From Craterostigma plantagineum (lineage: Eukaryota; Streptophyta; Magnoliopsida; Lamiales; Linderniaceae), in assembly GCA_027422505.1 (NCBI GenBank), contig JAPQWV010000681.1:1-64000 (forward strand): a stretch of DNA of 64,000 nt, read 5' to 3'. Below the pieces are notes generated by a model, which worked only from the letters and a program-made list of their open reading frames with translations, was not told the DNA's origin and did no database searches. The translations under genes were made by a program, and so were the position numbers. Positions 15,223 through 25,760 of this stretch are shown here, piece after piece. The first letter of the stretch is position 1. Each line of letters starts with the position of its first letter.

Positions 15223-16593
15223 ATGAAGATTCAGTGTAACGTGTGCGAGGCAGCTGAAGCGAACGTTCTGTGCTGTGCCGACGAAGCAGCTCTGTGTTGG
15301 AGCTGTGATCAGAAGGTGCACGCTGCGAACAAGTTGGCTGGCAAACACCAAAGGGTTCCCCTTTCCACTTCTTCCTCGCATATGCCCAAGTGTGATATTT
15401 GTCAGGTTTGTCGGTTGAAAAATCTTCTTTACTTTCCTATGGGACGATCCTTTTCAAGATTCATTATTTATTTCTGCTTATTACCTTTTGGATTATGGGT
15501 TTCGTCGGCCTTTATTTTTTGTAAGTAGCTCCAGAAATTAGGTAGGGCGTTGATTTGCAGCTGAGCTGTTCTTGATTCTTCAGCAATTTTTTCACAGTTT
15601 TTCTGGCCTGCCTTTATTGATCTTTAGCAAGTCGACACATTAGTATAATTATCAGAATCTCATGAGTCAATAATTCCATCTTGTTGTATCTGAGTTTTCA
15701 GGCATCGTTTGATTCACTGTTACTCTGTGTCTGCGCATGCTTGTGTGTGTGAGTTGAGAAAGCTGCCTTACATTGAAAAACTTGATTTTTAAGGAGAAAA
15801 GAAAACTGCTCCTTAAAGACGATGGCTTGCTTTCCTCTAATGCAGGAAACATTTGGCTACTTCTTTTGCCTCGAGGACAGAGCTCTAGTCTGCAGAAAAT
15901 GCGACTTAGCCGTCCACTCGGCGAACACATTGGTCACTGCCCATCAAAGGTTCTTACTAACTGGTGTTAAAGTAGGCCTCGAAGCTTCCACCGAAGCAAG
16001 CCCATCTTCTTCCTCCGCGTTATTACAGCACTGTGGCAAAGCCAAGAGCTCAGAACGAACCGATCATTCTCTAACAGAGAAAACAATGCCTAAAACATCC
16101 TCAGTTGCTCCATACAGCAACAGCACCTTACCTTTCCAAACCTCTGCAACTGAGAACCTAAGTTTCTCTCCCACGAAGCTGCCCGTCGTCGGCGGTTCTT
16201 CGGCTGGAAACGCTATGCAGTTGGACGAATTTCTTGATTTCGGTCAGAACTACAACTTCATGGACAACTGCTCGTCTAAGGTATGCGTAGGCCATTATAT
16301 GCTTTTGGTCGGCTTTCTAGCCTATGTATTGTAATGTCTATCCGCTTCCTCAGGCGGATAATGGGAAGCTAGGAGATTCAGACAGCTCTTTACGTGCTGC
16401 CATTGGAGAAATGGACGACGAAGATTGCATGGGCCTCGTCCCAGATTTGTTTTGGGCCGTCCCAGAAATCCCATCTCCGCCTACTGCTTCGGGCCTCAAC
16501 TGGCCCAAGGATCACAGCAGTTTATTGCCCGACTGCGCTGTATCGGTGCCAGACATTTGCTTGCCGCCTTTCGAGGATTATTATTACCATTGA
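15223..16593 (+). CDS. BBX22: Double B-box zinc finger transcription regulator (BBX22/LZF1-like)
   Basis: Nuclear light-signalling regulator of the plant BBX family, group IV (two B-boxes, no CCT domain). Family members act with HY5 and are degraded through COP1. Three exons: 15223-15405, 15846-16280 and 16354-16593, giving 285 residues. B-box 1 covers about residues 5-47 (CNVCEAAEANVLCCADEAAL) and B-box 2 about residues 57-100, starting CDICQ and split by intron 1, with CLEDRALVCRKCDLAVHSAN and HQRFLLTGV. The middle is Ser-rich and the C-terminus is acidic (GEMDDEDCMGLVPDLFW). Two Val-Pro pairs (AVPEI and SVPDI) could be COP1-docking VP motifs, but that is inference. It lies directly after NADK3 on the same strand, the order I recall in Arabidopsis. 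Confidence 0.9.
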
Positions 16594-17157
16594 ACGTCGA
16601 GTTATAAGGGATCTTCGAAGCGTAGGAGGCAAGTTTAAGGCCCTGAACTGTGGGGTAGAAGCTCATTTTGAGGGTTCTTTAACGTATTAATTATGTTGGA
16701 CTCTCTAGGGGAAGATATAGAAAGGCCAAATGAGTCTTGTTGCTTTACTAGTTATTAGGTTTCTTACCGTGTGAAGTTGAGTGCCGTTGGATGTTTTTTT
16801 TGTTTTGTTGGTGAAAGCAGAAAGTGTTCATGAGTATTATACGAGGTTGTTTGTACTTTGTCGTACGAGTTGTTTGCTCTGCTAAACTAAGTTATATCGA
16901 TATATCAACTGAAGAAGGCGGTAAGCCCGCGATATGAGATTTTCAAGAAGAGTCCAATTGCTCTGTTTCCGTGGAAGGAAGAAAAAGAAAAACAGAGCTT
17001 TCGTGAAGAAGATCCATTTGCCCTGTTTCATAGAATGAAGTAAGGAAAACAGAGCTTAAATAGCTCAGCCATGTCGATAGCCCGTTCGTTTCTGTTCACA
17101 AACCATCGGTATGCATAACTGAATCTAAGCATTTAGAAAGCTGCTGTGTAATGGAGA
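16594..17157. other. Convergent 3' UTRs of the BBX and VTE6 genes
   Basis: The two genes point toward each other and this spacer holds both 3' untranslated regions. Around 16943-17055 there is an imperfect repeat built on CAGAGCTT and CTGTTTC. Nothing else was recognised. Confidence 0.45.
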
Positions 17158-18613
17158 TCAGCTTTGGAGCAGTAGTCTCTGTATAAGGACAGCCAAGATG
17201 CTACCGATCGATATGTTTATGATGTTCACCGCGTCGTTGTTGAGCTGCGGAAAAAGAAGAGAAAAGGGTCGACGACCAATGTGAAGAGCGACAAGAAAAC
17301 GAACCAACTAATCGAAATACGTTTTATCGAAGAATGGATGGGCTCACCCATCGAAACCCTTCTTTGTCTTGTAACGAAGCACCGATGATACTCTCTCCGA
17401 GATTGGCTAGCTGGGAAGCAACTACACATATCACTGCTTCTGGCACTTGTACCTGCGATGAGTGGAGTTCTTGAATAAAACGTCTTCTACGTTTTACTTA
17501 TGTCGATCGACGGTAAAATTACGTACCTGACCCGTTAAGAAACCAACCGAGGCAAGGAGAACCGAGCCTACGAGCCCAGCTAGTGTTCCCTCGAGGCTAA
17601 CAGCTCCTTCAGTGCCCCTCGGGACTATCTTGAATGTGGTGACTAAGTACCTACAAAACGAAAGGATCGCTCGACTTCGATAATCAAAACAAACAAGAAA
17701 GCAGAGGAAAAGGGAAGGATCAAGAATAGGCTGAAATGATCATTTACGCCTGAGAATTTACTTACGTTGTTTTGCCATAAGCTTTACCTATCTCGCTGGA
17801 GACGGTATCGCTCAACTTAGTGCAGAAACTTGCAACGAAACCAAGATCCCATAAATGCTTAAATGCTTCTCCTCCAACGTTGTAAATGGAGAGGAAAGCA
17901 CACACACAGCCAGCCGCGCTAGAACCTATTACACTGCCCGGCCCTCGCCTACCTTTCCTCTTCTCCGCAACCCCTTGAGCTTCCTTTTGAGCCATTTTCA
18001 CTTTCGTAGCTGCTGTGCCCTGCAAATTAAGTGTAATCGCATGAACAACAAAGACACACCATATTAGATCAAGAACCCTAATTTTCCACTTCAGATTGAA
18101 AAAGCCAGCAAAACCACCCAAAAGTTCGAAGCTCATAGGAAGAAGTCGGAGAAACACAGAGGGAAAACAACGGAGAAATAGAGAAAAAGGTTGGATCTTT
18201 TCCGAACTCACAATCACAAAGTACATGGCTACAAGAAAGAACCCAGAAGGTCCAAAGGCTCGCCAGGTAAGTGTGCCGAGGACGAAGGCCGCGACAATGC
18301 CCGAAGAAGACAAGCCCGCGACGAGCAACGGCGACCCCAAAGCAAAGATCACGGCGTTGCTGACTAGAGCAGACTGCCACGTGGGCGGCGACGATTGGAC
18401 CAGTCGGACCGCTTGCTGTATAAGCCCAGTATCGAAACCGTTGCTTGATGCTCGAATTTTTTTAGCCGGCATTGTTCTGTTCGTGGCAGCTCCTTTTTTG
18501 GGGTTTGAAATCAGGGGGTGAATTAGGGTTCGTGATGCAGAATTTGGGAAATTTAGGAGGTAATTTGAAGGGTTCAAAAGGCGTGGCGTGGAAGTTGAGA
18601 GAAAAGTAGCCAT
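17158..18613 (-). CDS. VTE6: Chloroplast phytyl-phosphate kinase (VTE6, DUF92/TMEM19 family)
   Basis: Multi-span membrane protein of the chloroplast envelope that converts phytyl phosphate to phytyl diphosphate, feeding chlorophyll-derived phytol into tocopherol and phylloquinone synthesis. Five exons on the minus strand: 18212-18613, 17766-18019, 17527-17650, 17348-17452 and 17158-17244, together 323 residues with consistent phases. The first 60 or so residues are Ser/Asn/Pro-rich with few acidic residues, a transit peptide. Family blocks include GSPLLVAGLSSSGI, GTLTWRAFGPSGF, KEAQGVAEKRKGRRGPGSV, SSAAGCVCAFLS, FCTKLSDTVSSEIGKAYGKT, IVPRGTEGAVSLEGTLAG and ANLGESIIGASLQDKEGF. The last exon ends IQRLLLQS. 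No damage is visible. Confidence 0.93.
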
Positions 18614-19026
18614 TTTTAAGGAAGCCTAGACCTTCTTCGAGAAGGAAGAGACAGTCAACTCTATATTGGGAGTAAAACATAAGAAACTACTTACCACTCG
18701 CCTGTAATAGCCAATTGGAGACCAATAAATAAATAGCCTTCAAACTCGTTTGTTTATCAATAGATTGATCAATGCATAACTTACATAGGATTGAAAATTC
18801 CAGATCAAACTCAGTATTTGTCAAGTTCTTAGAGAAAATGAGCCCACGAGTGAGTTCGACCTTAGTCATGTATCTTCGAATTCAAGCTGTGAAATAGGTA
18901 AATAAATATGCATTATCATTACACAACTCAAGAACGAAGCCAATACGAAGTTCGATATCCAAGCAAAGAAGATTACACGGCTTAAACTGCAATAATATGA
19001 ATCAAACACTTAGTCGGTACGCAATT
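18614..19026. other. VTE6 promoter and BEH4-like 3' UTR
   Basis: No gene seen. The interval separates two minus-strand genes and should hold the VTE6 promoter and the 3' UTR of the downstream-listed BZR-family gene. Confidence 0.45.
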
Positions 19027-20383
19027 TCAAGAATCTCTGCCTATCTTAATCCCAAGAGTAAGCTCAAGATCATCTGAGCCACACTCCTCGTGTATCCTCT
19101 CCCCTTCCCATGGCTTCACAAGCATCAGTCCCTTCCCATCGCCCGACCCAAAAGCAAACTCGCCGTCGTTATTACAACCAAACACATCGCTCATCCGCTG
19201 GTCGACCATCATGACCGGCGAGCAAGTCCCGCTCTGAGCCGGCGTGCCCAAGCGGGACCCTCTTCGCCTGAAATCATCCGCCCTGAACCCAAAAGGGCTA
19301 AACGATACGAGGCTAGCAGAAGCGGGCGAGATGGGCCCACTTGGCGGGGTTGACTTGGGGAGAAAAGGGCGGGCGAGGAAGCTGTTGATGTCGAGTCGAG
19401 GGGCGTGGCTGCAAGTCGGCGAGCTGATGGGTGGGGTCACGGGCGCACTCATCGAGCCGCCGTGGGCGTAGAAGTGGTGATGGTGATGGGCGTGGTGGCT
19501 AGGGAAGTATTGGGATGATGATGAGGCTAATGTGGATGACGAAGAAGGAGATGGCGATGATGATGATGAGGAGAGGTTTTTCAGCCATGGGATTAGCGAA
19601 TCAGCGTTGGGATTTGTAATGTTGTGTGGGATGTAAGAGGATGATGATGGGCTTGGGAAGGAGGAAGTGTTTGGGCTCATCGTTGGGGATTTGCCGATCA
19701 TGTCTATGGCTGTTTCCATGGGTTTGCATCCCTGCAAAGAACTCGGAATTATATGCAGTAAAGATTGGTTTCTTTTTTTTTTCTCTATCTTTCTTTCTCA
19801 TGCATATGATGCGATGCAATTTTGGTGCATTATAGGGATTTGGGAAGAATGTGATAGAAAAGAAGTGATTTTCTTTTCATCACATTGCATGCCTAAAAAA
19901 ACAAAGATGAAGACAAATTTCTACTGTTCTTGAAAGGGCTGTTTCACGAGGAGAATATAATAAAGCTTTCTCCTTTTCTTTTTGTTTTTCGCATTTTCAG
20001 TTTTTCTTTTTTTTTTGTTGTCGTCGCAAAAAGAAACAGATCATGATGAAAGAAAACGAAAAAAGAAAAATTCAAGAATCAAGAAAAGTTGAGATTTCTT
20101 TCTTCTTTCCCAAAAGGAAAAAGAGAGGGTGATTGTGATGAACGTATGTGTGCACCTTGCGATATGTTGTGCCGTCGGGCTCAACAGTCCAGCCAGCCTC
20201 GCCGGCGAGCGCCTTGAGCACTTCGTTGTTGTCGCAGTGCTTGGGCAGTTTGTAGCCGCCGTAGAGGCGGAGTCCGGCGAATATCTTGGCCGCAAAAGCC
20301 CTCCGCCGCCGCTCCCTCCGCTTGTTGTTCTCTCTCTCCCTCCACGTCGGCATACGGCCACCGGTACCACCCGTCATCTCCAA
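19027..20383 (-). CDS. BEH4: BZR1/BES1-family transcription factor (BEH4-like)
   Basis: Brassinosteroid-response transcription factor; family members bind BRRE and E-box DNA and are phosphorylated by BIN2-type GSK3 kinases. Two exons (20156-20383 and 19027-19731), 310 residues from the ATG at 20383; an in-frame ATG at 20377 (MTGG) matches the family start equally well. The N-terminal DNA-binding domain is intact: [20 protein letters not shown], then [20 protein letters not shown] and [16 protein letters not shown]. The Ser/Pro-rich middle ([12 protein letters not shown]) carries candidate GSK3 sites. The C-terminus has [17 protein letters not shown] and the EAR-like motif LELTLG. An unusual His run ([14 protein letters not shown]) lies near residues 155-168. 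Residue 30 of the basic domain is F (RRAFAAKIF) where family members I recall have I. Confidence 0.92.
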
Positions 20384-21934
20384 TAAAAACAGAATATATA
20401 TATAAGCTATACGCTCACACTCAACTCAAGTATACTGAGACGACAAAATCATGCTACGACTAGAGATTGCGTTCCAGACACAAACACATAAATCAAATGC
20501 ATGTTACTGTCTTGTTACAGTTGGGGGGAAGAAAATAGGAGAAAAAAAGATGAAAACTTTGTGTTTCTCGAGACAAAAATAATTGAGGACTGATGATTGC
20601 TTCTTAACAGGAGAAAGAAAAGAGAGCACAAGTATTATTTTGGTGGGCTGTGTTAATTTGAAGCAAGAACGTAGCTCTAGCTCGAGCTATGACTGTATAC
20701 TACAAATACAATCATGAACACATGTATATATAAAACTGGACCTTTTTTTTTTCTATAATTTAGGGCAAAGGTCAAGAAAGAAATGGGATGGGGTATTTCG
20801 GTCAACAAATGAAACTGCTTTATATTTTAAAAGACACGTCTACTTTCATATTTCTTCTCTCGTTTACCTTTTTCTTTCAATGAACAGACCATCGAACATG
20901 AACAGTGCAGAGCTTCGACAGGGATAAGTGGATGGGAGGGCCCACATTGCCCGACGCGTGATTTCTTCCCACATGATACGCCTACAATCTGAGATCAGAC
21001 ATGTATTTAATTCAAAGAAAAAAAAAAAAGAAAGAGAAGATGATCAATATTTGCTTTCGAAATCGGACAGGACGATGATGTAATGGAATCTTTTTTCTTA
21101 GTTCCATGTAACAGAAAAAGGGACCCCCTCATGTCATGGACACTGTTATCTTATGCCTTTTTTCCGTCGAGTTATTCAATCACGTGTTACATAAATGGAT
21201 CAACGATGGAAGTTTTAAGATGCCATGGTTGATCAGATAAATATACAGTTTTACTAGCTATAGCGAATGATTCTTGAAGCATATTATACGTTGATGATAA
21301 GATATATGAACTTTGAATTACCTCGCAAGCGATGGGCCGTAACCGAGGGAGGTCTTCTTTTTTCAAATCACTAGAGCCATACTGACCCTACTAGCTTAGC
21401 TAGCTAGGGTTGTTTCTAACAGCAAGTCTCTTTTTTTTTTACTAAATAATGTATACTGATTTTCCTTTTTTTTATAGTCACTCGGTCCCATCAACTTTAT
21501 TGCATAAGTTGGTGGGCACGCAAATTAAGGTGACATTATTATAATAATATAGTACAATGAAAAAGTAAAAAGTTTATATTTTAACACTATCTTTTACGAA
21601 TATTTAATATTATTATATTGATTGTTTATAATACTTTTTGCTAAATAAAGAAATGGAGTAAATTAGCAGAAGAATGGAGTAAATTACTTATTTTTGTTGT
21701 GGGCCGTGGGGAACTAGTTGGGCCCAATAAAAGTACAGTGGGCCAAAGGCTGGGAGTAGCGGAATGGATTGTTGTAGTATTTCATTATGATGTAATAGTT
21801 TGTTGACGCCGAAAGCAAAACCTTAGAGACAAAAGAATACGTACGATACGAGCTAGGACGTCCTACGCCGGCGCAAGTAGTAAACGAACAAGCAAACATC
21901 GCTTTTTTGAAGAAGGCCAAGGTGTTTCTTTGGT
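20384..21934. other. BEH4-like promoter region and unassigned upstream sequence
   Basis: Sequence immediately upstream of the BZR-family gene includes an ATATATATATAAG tract (20395-20407) that could serve as a TATA element on the minus strand. Farther out, 21475-21660 contains TCGGTCCCATC and AT-rich sequence resembling a degraded Stowaway-type MITE related to the one at 48463-48706. Around 21790-21934 the composition becomes gene-like and ends in a good donor (TTTG|GTAAGT at about 21934), possibly a non-coding first exon on the plus strand; nothing downstream confirms it. Confidence 0.35.
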
Positions 21935-22019
21935 AAGTTTACGACGATTTTATCGATTTTATGGGATTGGGGATCGCTCTGAGATTTTGGCAGCTCTCTC
22001 CCTTTCTCCCAATCGTTAT

Positions 22020-23275
22020 TTATATTTTTTTTTTATTTTTTGTTTTGGTATTTAAACGGGATTACCGTCGAAATTTTTTTATTATTTATGTTTTTATTTT
22101 CATTTTTCGACGGAATTCCCTCCGGTTATTTAAATTTTTTATTTTTATTTTGGTATTTAAACGGTATTCCCATCGGAATTATTTTTTATTTATTTTCTTT
22201 TTGCGATGGAATTCCCGGCGTAAAATTTATTTTATTTTTTCATATTTTATTTTGGTATTTAAACGGTATTCTCATCGGAATTATTAATTAATATTATAAT
22301 TGTTTTTTACTTTCTTTTCGACGGAAATCCCGTGAATCTTAATTTTTTTTGGTATTTCACGGGATTCCCGTCGGAATTATTATTGTTTATTTTTTTTTTC
22401 CATTTTCGACGGAATTCCCGTGGATCTTTATTTTTATTTTTTATATGTTTTATTTTGGTTATTCCGCTCGGAATTTTTATTTACTGGTTATTTTAGTTTT
22501 TCGAATTTCTTGCGACGGAACTACCATCGGGATGTTTATTTTCATTTTTTTTTTTATATTTTTTATTTTGGAATTTCATCGGGATGCCCGTCGGAATTTT
22601 ATTATTACTTTTTAAATTTTCTGGAATCTATATTTTATTTTTTATTGTTTTTAAACGGTATTCCGGTCGGGATTTCGAATTTTTTAGTTTGGTACTTAAA
22701 CGGGGTTACCGTCGGAATTCTACAGTTTCTTTATTTTCCATTTTCGACTGAACTGCCGCAGAATGTTTATATTTTTAGTTTTTTCAACTTTCCACGGAAT
22801 TCCCGGCGATAATTTTATTATTATTAATTTTTATTTTCCTTTTCCGACGGGGTTACCAATTGCCAACGGAATTTTTAATTATTGTTAATTTTTTAATTTT
22901 CTTGTTTCTAAGGAATTTCCGTCGGAATCTTCATGTATATCTTTCTATTTTTTTATTTAAGATTGCTGTCGGAATTTTTATTAAGATTTGTATTTTGTTT
23001 TTTCGCGGATTTCCGGTCGCAATAAATTTAAAATTTTTGATTTTTATTCTTATATTTTACTTTTATTTTTGTATCTAAACGGGATTCCCGTCGGAATATT
23101 TGTTATTTATATTTTATTTTTTCTGTTTTAGACGGTATTCCCGCCGGAAGTTTCTATTTTTATGTTTATGTCCTTTCGACGAAATTCCGTCGAAGTATTT
23201 GTTTTTATTCTTGTACTTTGGTTTAAACAGGAACCCCGTTGGAATTTTTATTTATTATGTTTTCTTTTTTCGACG
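22020..23275. repeat. T-rich degenerate array of about 24 CGACGGAATTCCCGTCGG-like units
   Basis: Roughly every 50 bp a short GC-containing near-palindrome occurs within almost pure T/A sequence. Two alternating forms are seen: AAACGGGATTCCCGTCGGAA (for example near 22356, 22577, 23078) and TTTTCGACGGAATTCCCG (for example near 22105, 22403, 22793). Individual units vary at several positions but keep the GAATTCCCG core. There is no sustained coding frame. The pattern resembles subterminal repeat zones of some CACTA transposons, but no CACTA terminal repeat, 3-bp duplication or transposase was found next to it. The strong strand bias (T on the plus strand) is maintained throughout. Confidence 0.7.
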
Positions 23276-23280
23276 GTAAA

Positions 23281-23691
23281 AGGAGTTGGCTCTGACCATG
23301 GTCTTCATAAGCGAATCATTTTACTGTGAAACTGTTATGTGAGTTAAGAATATCCATAATGTTGTTTTCTAGCTAATACAATCTTATACATGATGTGATT
23401 TATAATCGCATTCCTTTGCAGCTAAAATAGTTTATTCTATTCATCCAATCTTGATGCGCATGCTTATATGCGTCATCTTATTTTATCGTCATCGTCGATT
23501 TATTCGAAATTTTCTCATTTTTCTTTATTTCTTTTTTTTTTTTAGTTCAGATGGGTTCGATCAGACGAACTGAAGGCCACGAAATTTAATTCAAGTTCTC
23601 AAAGAGTATATTTGTTTCCTACTAGTAGACTCTTCACTCTATTACATATGTAGATGGACAAATGTAAGAAAAAGGGGTTATTTTTAGACGA
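23281..23691. other. Spacer between repeat array and peptide gene
   Basis: AT-rich sequence with no recognisable gene; the right end should contain the 3' UTR of the minus-strand peptide gene. Confidence 0.4.
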
Positions 23692-23928
23692 TCAGTTACC
23701 GACTCCAGGAGTAGGGACCGATCGAAGGCGACGACTGTCTTCGTGCCCAATGAACTTTTCATCGTCGAACAACGTCGAATTATCATTATCTTCTCCTCGA
23801 CAAATGCTCGGGGACTGATTTCGATTATTCTTATCTTCGAAGGGCTTTCTTGATTCTGAATGTCTTCCTAACAAACAGATGAAGACTAGGAAGGAAACGA
23901 TGGCCAAAAGGGTTCTTGAATGAGCCAT
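23692..23928 (-). CDS. Secreted CEP-like (group II) peptide hormone precursor
   Basis: A 78-residue precursor in one exon. It begins with a classic signal peptide: MAHSRT, then a hydrophobic core (LLAIVSFLVFICLLG), then a polar stretch. The middle is hydrophilic and variable. The C-terminus is RRLRSVPTPGVGN, matching the pattern of C-terminally encoded peptides of the CEP13-15 type, in which a proline-glycine motif close to SVPSPGVGH lies at the very end. Here the last residue is Asn rather than His and the third motif position is Thr. A TATA-like TATATAAA lies on the minus strand at about 23972-23979, some 45 bp upstream. The family assignment rests on the C-terminal motif and overall build, so it is likely but unproven. 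Confidence 0.65.
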   Translation of the reverse strand: MAHSRTLLAIVSFLVFICLLGRHSESRKPFEDKNNRNQSPSICRGEDNDNSTLFDDEKFIGHEDSRRLRSVPTPGVGN

Positions 23929-23970
23929 TATGGAGATGAGTATGCTGTAGTAATTAGTGGATGGGTTAAG

Positions 23971-23980
23971 ATTTATATAG
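23971..23980 (-). promoter_or_regulatory. TATA box of the CEP-like gene
   Basis: On the minus strand the sequence reads CTCTATATAAATC, about 45 bp before the start codon at 23928, a normal distance for a plant gene with a short leader. Confidence 0.5.
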
Positions 23981-24133
23981 AGATTGATAATAAGGTGTTC
24001 TTTTTTTTTTGTCTTGGCTGCTATGTCAGCTTCGAGGGTTGTAATATTTAATTAAATTAATCACGAATATCCCCACCACACGACAACCAAAACAAGACAA
24101 AACGGTAAGAAATATCAGAGCTTTGACATGGAT

Positions 24134-24232
24134 TCATTAGTAAGATTTTCAGTTGACATTCCATTAAGATAATACCCTTTTTCAGTTAACATTTCATTAG
24201 TAAGATTTTCAGTTGACATTCCATTAAGATAA
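24134..24232. repeat. Two direct copies of a 39-bp segment, 60 bp apart
   Basis: The block beginning TCATTAGTAAGATTTTCAG occurs at 24134-24172 and again at 24194-24232 with no difference over 39 bp. The spacer contains a third, partial, related piece (TTCAGTTAACATTTC). Confidence 0.85.
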
Positions 24233-24371
24233 TTTGTCATTATGCGTATATATATAAAAACACTACAGAAAATTTAAAATAAAAATCATGGGATGTTGAG
24301 AAAATAAATACTCCCATTTTTTGTCCTCACGCAAAGAGAAGTATGGAAAAATGCTCAAAGGCTGAGAGAGA

Positions 24372-25760
24372 TTATATCAGACTATCAAACAATTCATAGG
24401 CATGGTGGGACTCATTCTCATTGCAGGCTAAACATGTTACCATTTTCCAGATATATCTATCTGCTAAATCAACTTTCGCCAAACTGAATACAAATGTAAA
24501 CACTTCCTTACCCTTCGCTCCAATCAACCTATGTAAAGATTTGATCACATATTTCGAAGAATAAGAATACGAAATATACCTCTTGAAGATCATCTCATCT
24601 AAAACAGACGCAGCTTCTTCGAACTCTCTAACGTCGCAGAGCCCCTCGAAAACCAACCTATAAGACACCACGTCGGGCGAACACTTCCTTCTCGGCATAT
24701 CTTCCAAAAGCTCAGACGCTTCTCTTGCCCTCTTTTCCCTACACAAGGCGCCGATTATAGCGTTAAAGCTGATCACGTCTGGCTTACAAGCTTCTTTCTC
24801 CATTTCATTCAGAACCCTAAGGGCCAAGTCGAACTCATTCTTAAGACAAAACCCGTGTATCATAGCATTGTATGTTACTGTGTCCGGCCTACATTTGATC
24901 CTTTTCATCTCTTCTATCAGAAATGGAACCCTCTCGGGCATATCGAGCTTAAAGAATGCACTGATTAATGTAGCGTAAACTGCAGAATCCATCTCCACAC
25001 CCTTACTCAACATCTCGTTCTTTAGTTCGATACCCTTATTCAGGTCTCCCAGACGACATACGCCCTTGATCAATGGTACGTAAACACAAGACAGACCTGT
25101 TATTTTGAATTCTCCCTCCATCTTTTCCTTTACCTTGAAAGCTGAAGCCAAATCAAAGACCGCACAAAATCCACTAACTAAAGTCCCAAACGTAACAACA
25201 TCTGGGGCAAAATTTCTCCTCTGCATTTCATCGAACACGTCTAAAGCGGCAGGCATATTCCCCCTCGCACAGCAGACGTTGATCAAAACATTGAAAGTAC
25301 ATCGGTCCCAACTCAAATCATACATCCCGACGTCACCCAACAGTCTCCACATCTTATCTGAATCCCCATGCTGAGCCAAACAGCTCAACAGAGTGTTCAC
25401 CGACTTCATCGTGCGGGGGCAGCGTGACTCGGGCAGTTCGTCGAACACCTTGATGGCTTTATCGAGCAATCGTCCTCTGCTGTAGAACTTCATCAAATTG
25501 CAATATATTATTTCGGTAGGGGTGATCCTGGCGTCGCCTCTAAGTTTCTCGACGATTCGTTCCATTTCTCGGAACAGTTTCGCCCTACCCAACTTGGAGA
25601 TGATGAGATCGTACGAAAGAAGAGAGTAGCGGAAGGGTTTCCCTGGGTTCTCTCCGTCGGAGTTTGGGTTGAGGAAGAGCTTAAGAGCTTGTTTGGGATC
25701 TTTTTCCAGGCGAAGAAGCGATGAGAGTCTGAAAGGTGATATTTTTCTGAGTTTGTGCAT
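24372..25760 (-). CDS. P-class pentatricopeptide repeat protein (At1g53330-like)
   Basis: An intronless 462-residue RNA-binding PPR protein of the P class, most likely imported into mitochondria (Arg/Lys/Ser-rich N-terminus MHKLRKISPFRLSSLLRL). About ten 35-residue repeats run from residue 45 to 430. Clear repeat signatures are TFNVLINVCCARGNMPAALD, VVTFGTLVSGFC, TVTYNAMIHGFCLKNEFDLA and VISFNAIIGALCREKRAREA. No E or DYW domain follows, so it is not an editing-type PPR by structure. The N-terminal part resembles Arabidopsis At1g53330 as I recall it. The reading frame is intact. Confidence 0.9.
   Translation of the reverse strand: MHKLRKISPFRLSSLLRLEKDPKQALKLFLNPNSDGENPGKPFRYSLLSYDLIISKLGRAKLFREMERIVEKLRGDARITPTEIIYCNLMKFYSRGRLLDKAIKVFDELPESRCPRTMKSVNTLLSCLAQHGDSDKMWRLLGDVGMYDLSWDRCTFNVLINVCCARGNMPAALDVFDEMQRRNFAPDVVTFGTLVSGFCAVFDLASAFKVKEKMEGEFKITGLSCVYVPLIKGVCRLGDLNKGIELKNEMLSKGVEMDSAVYATLISAFFKLDMPERVPFLIEEMKRIKCRPDTVTYNAMIHGFCLKNEFDLALRVLNEMEKEACKPDVISFNAIIGALCREKRAREASELLEDMPRRKCSPDVVSYRLVFEGLCDVREFEEAASVLDEMIFKRYISYSYSSKYVIKSLHRLIGAKGKEVFTFVFSLAKVDLADRYIWKMVTCLACNENESHHAYELFDSLI

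Noticed and set aside
21961..23078. Series of Phe/Tyr-rich open frames in the T-rich array
   Set aside because: Composition artefacts of T-rich repeats; no start context, domain or conserved segment.
24261..24275. CACTACAGAAAATTT as a possible CACTA transposon end paired with the 22.0-23.3 kb array
   Set aside because: No matching inverted end (TAGTG) with a 3-bp target duplication was found on the other side, and the peptide gene lies between.
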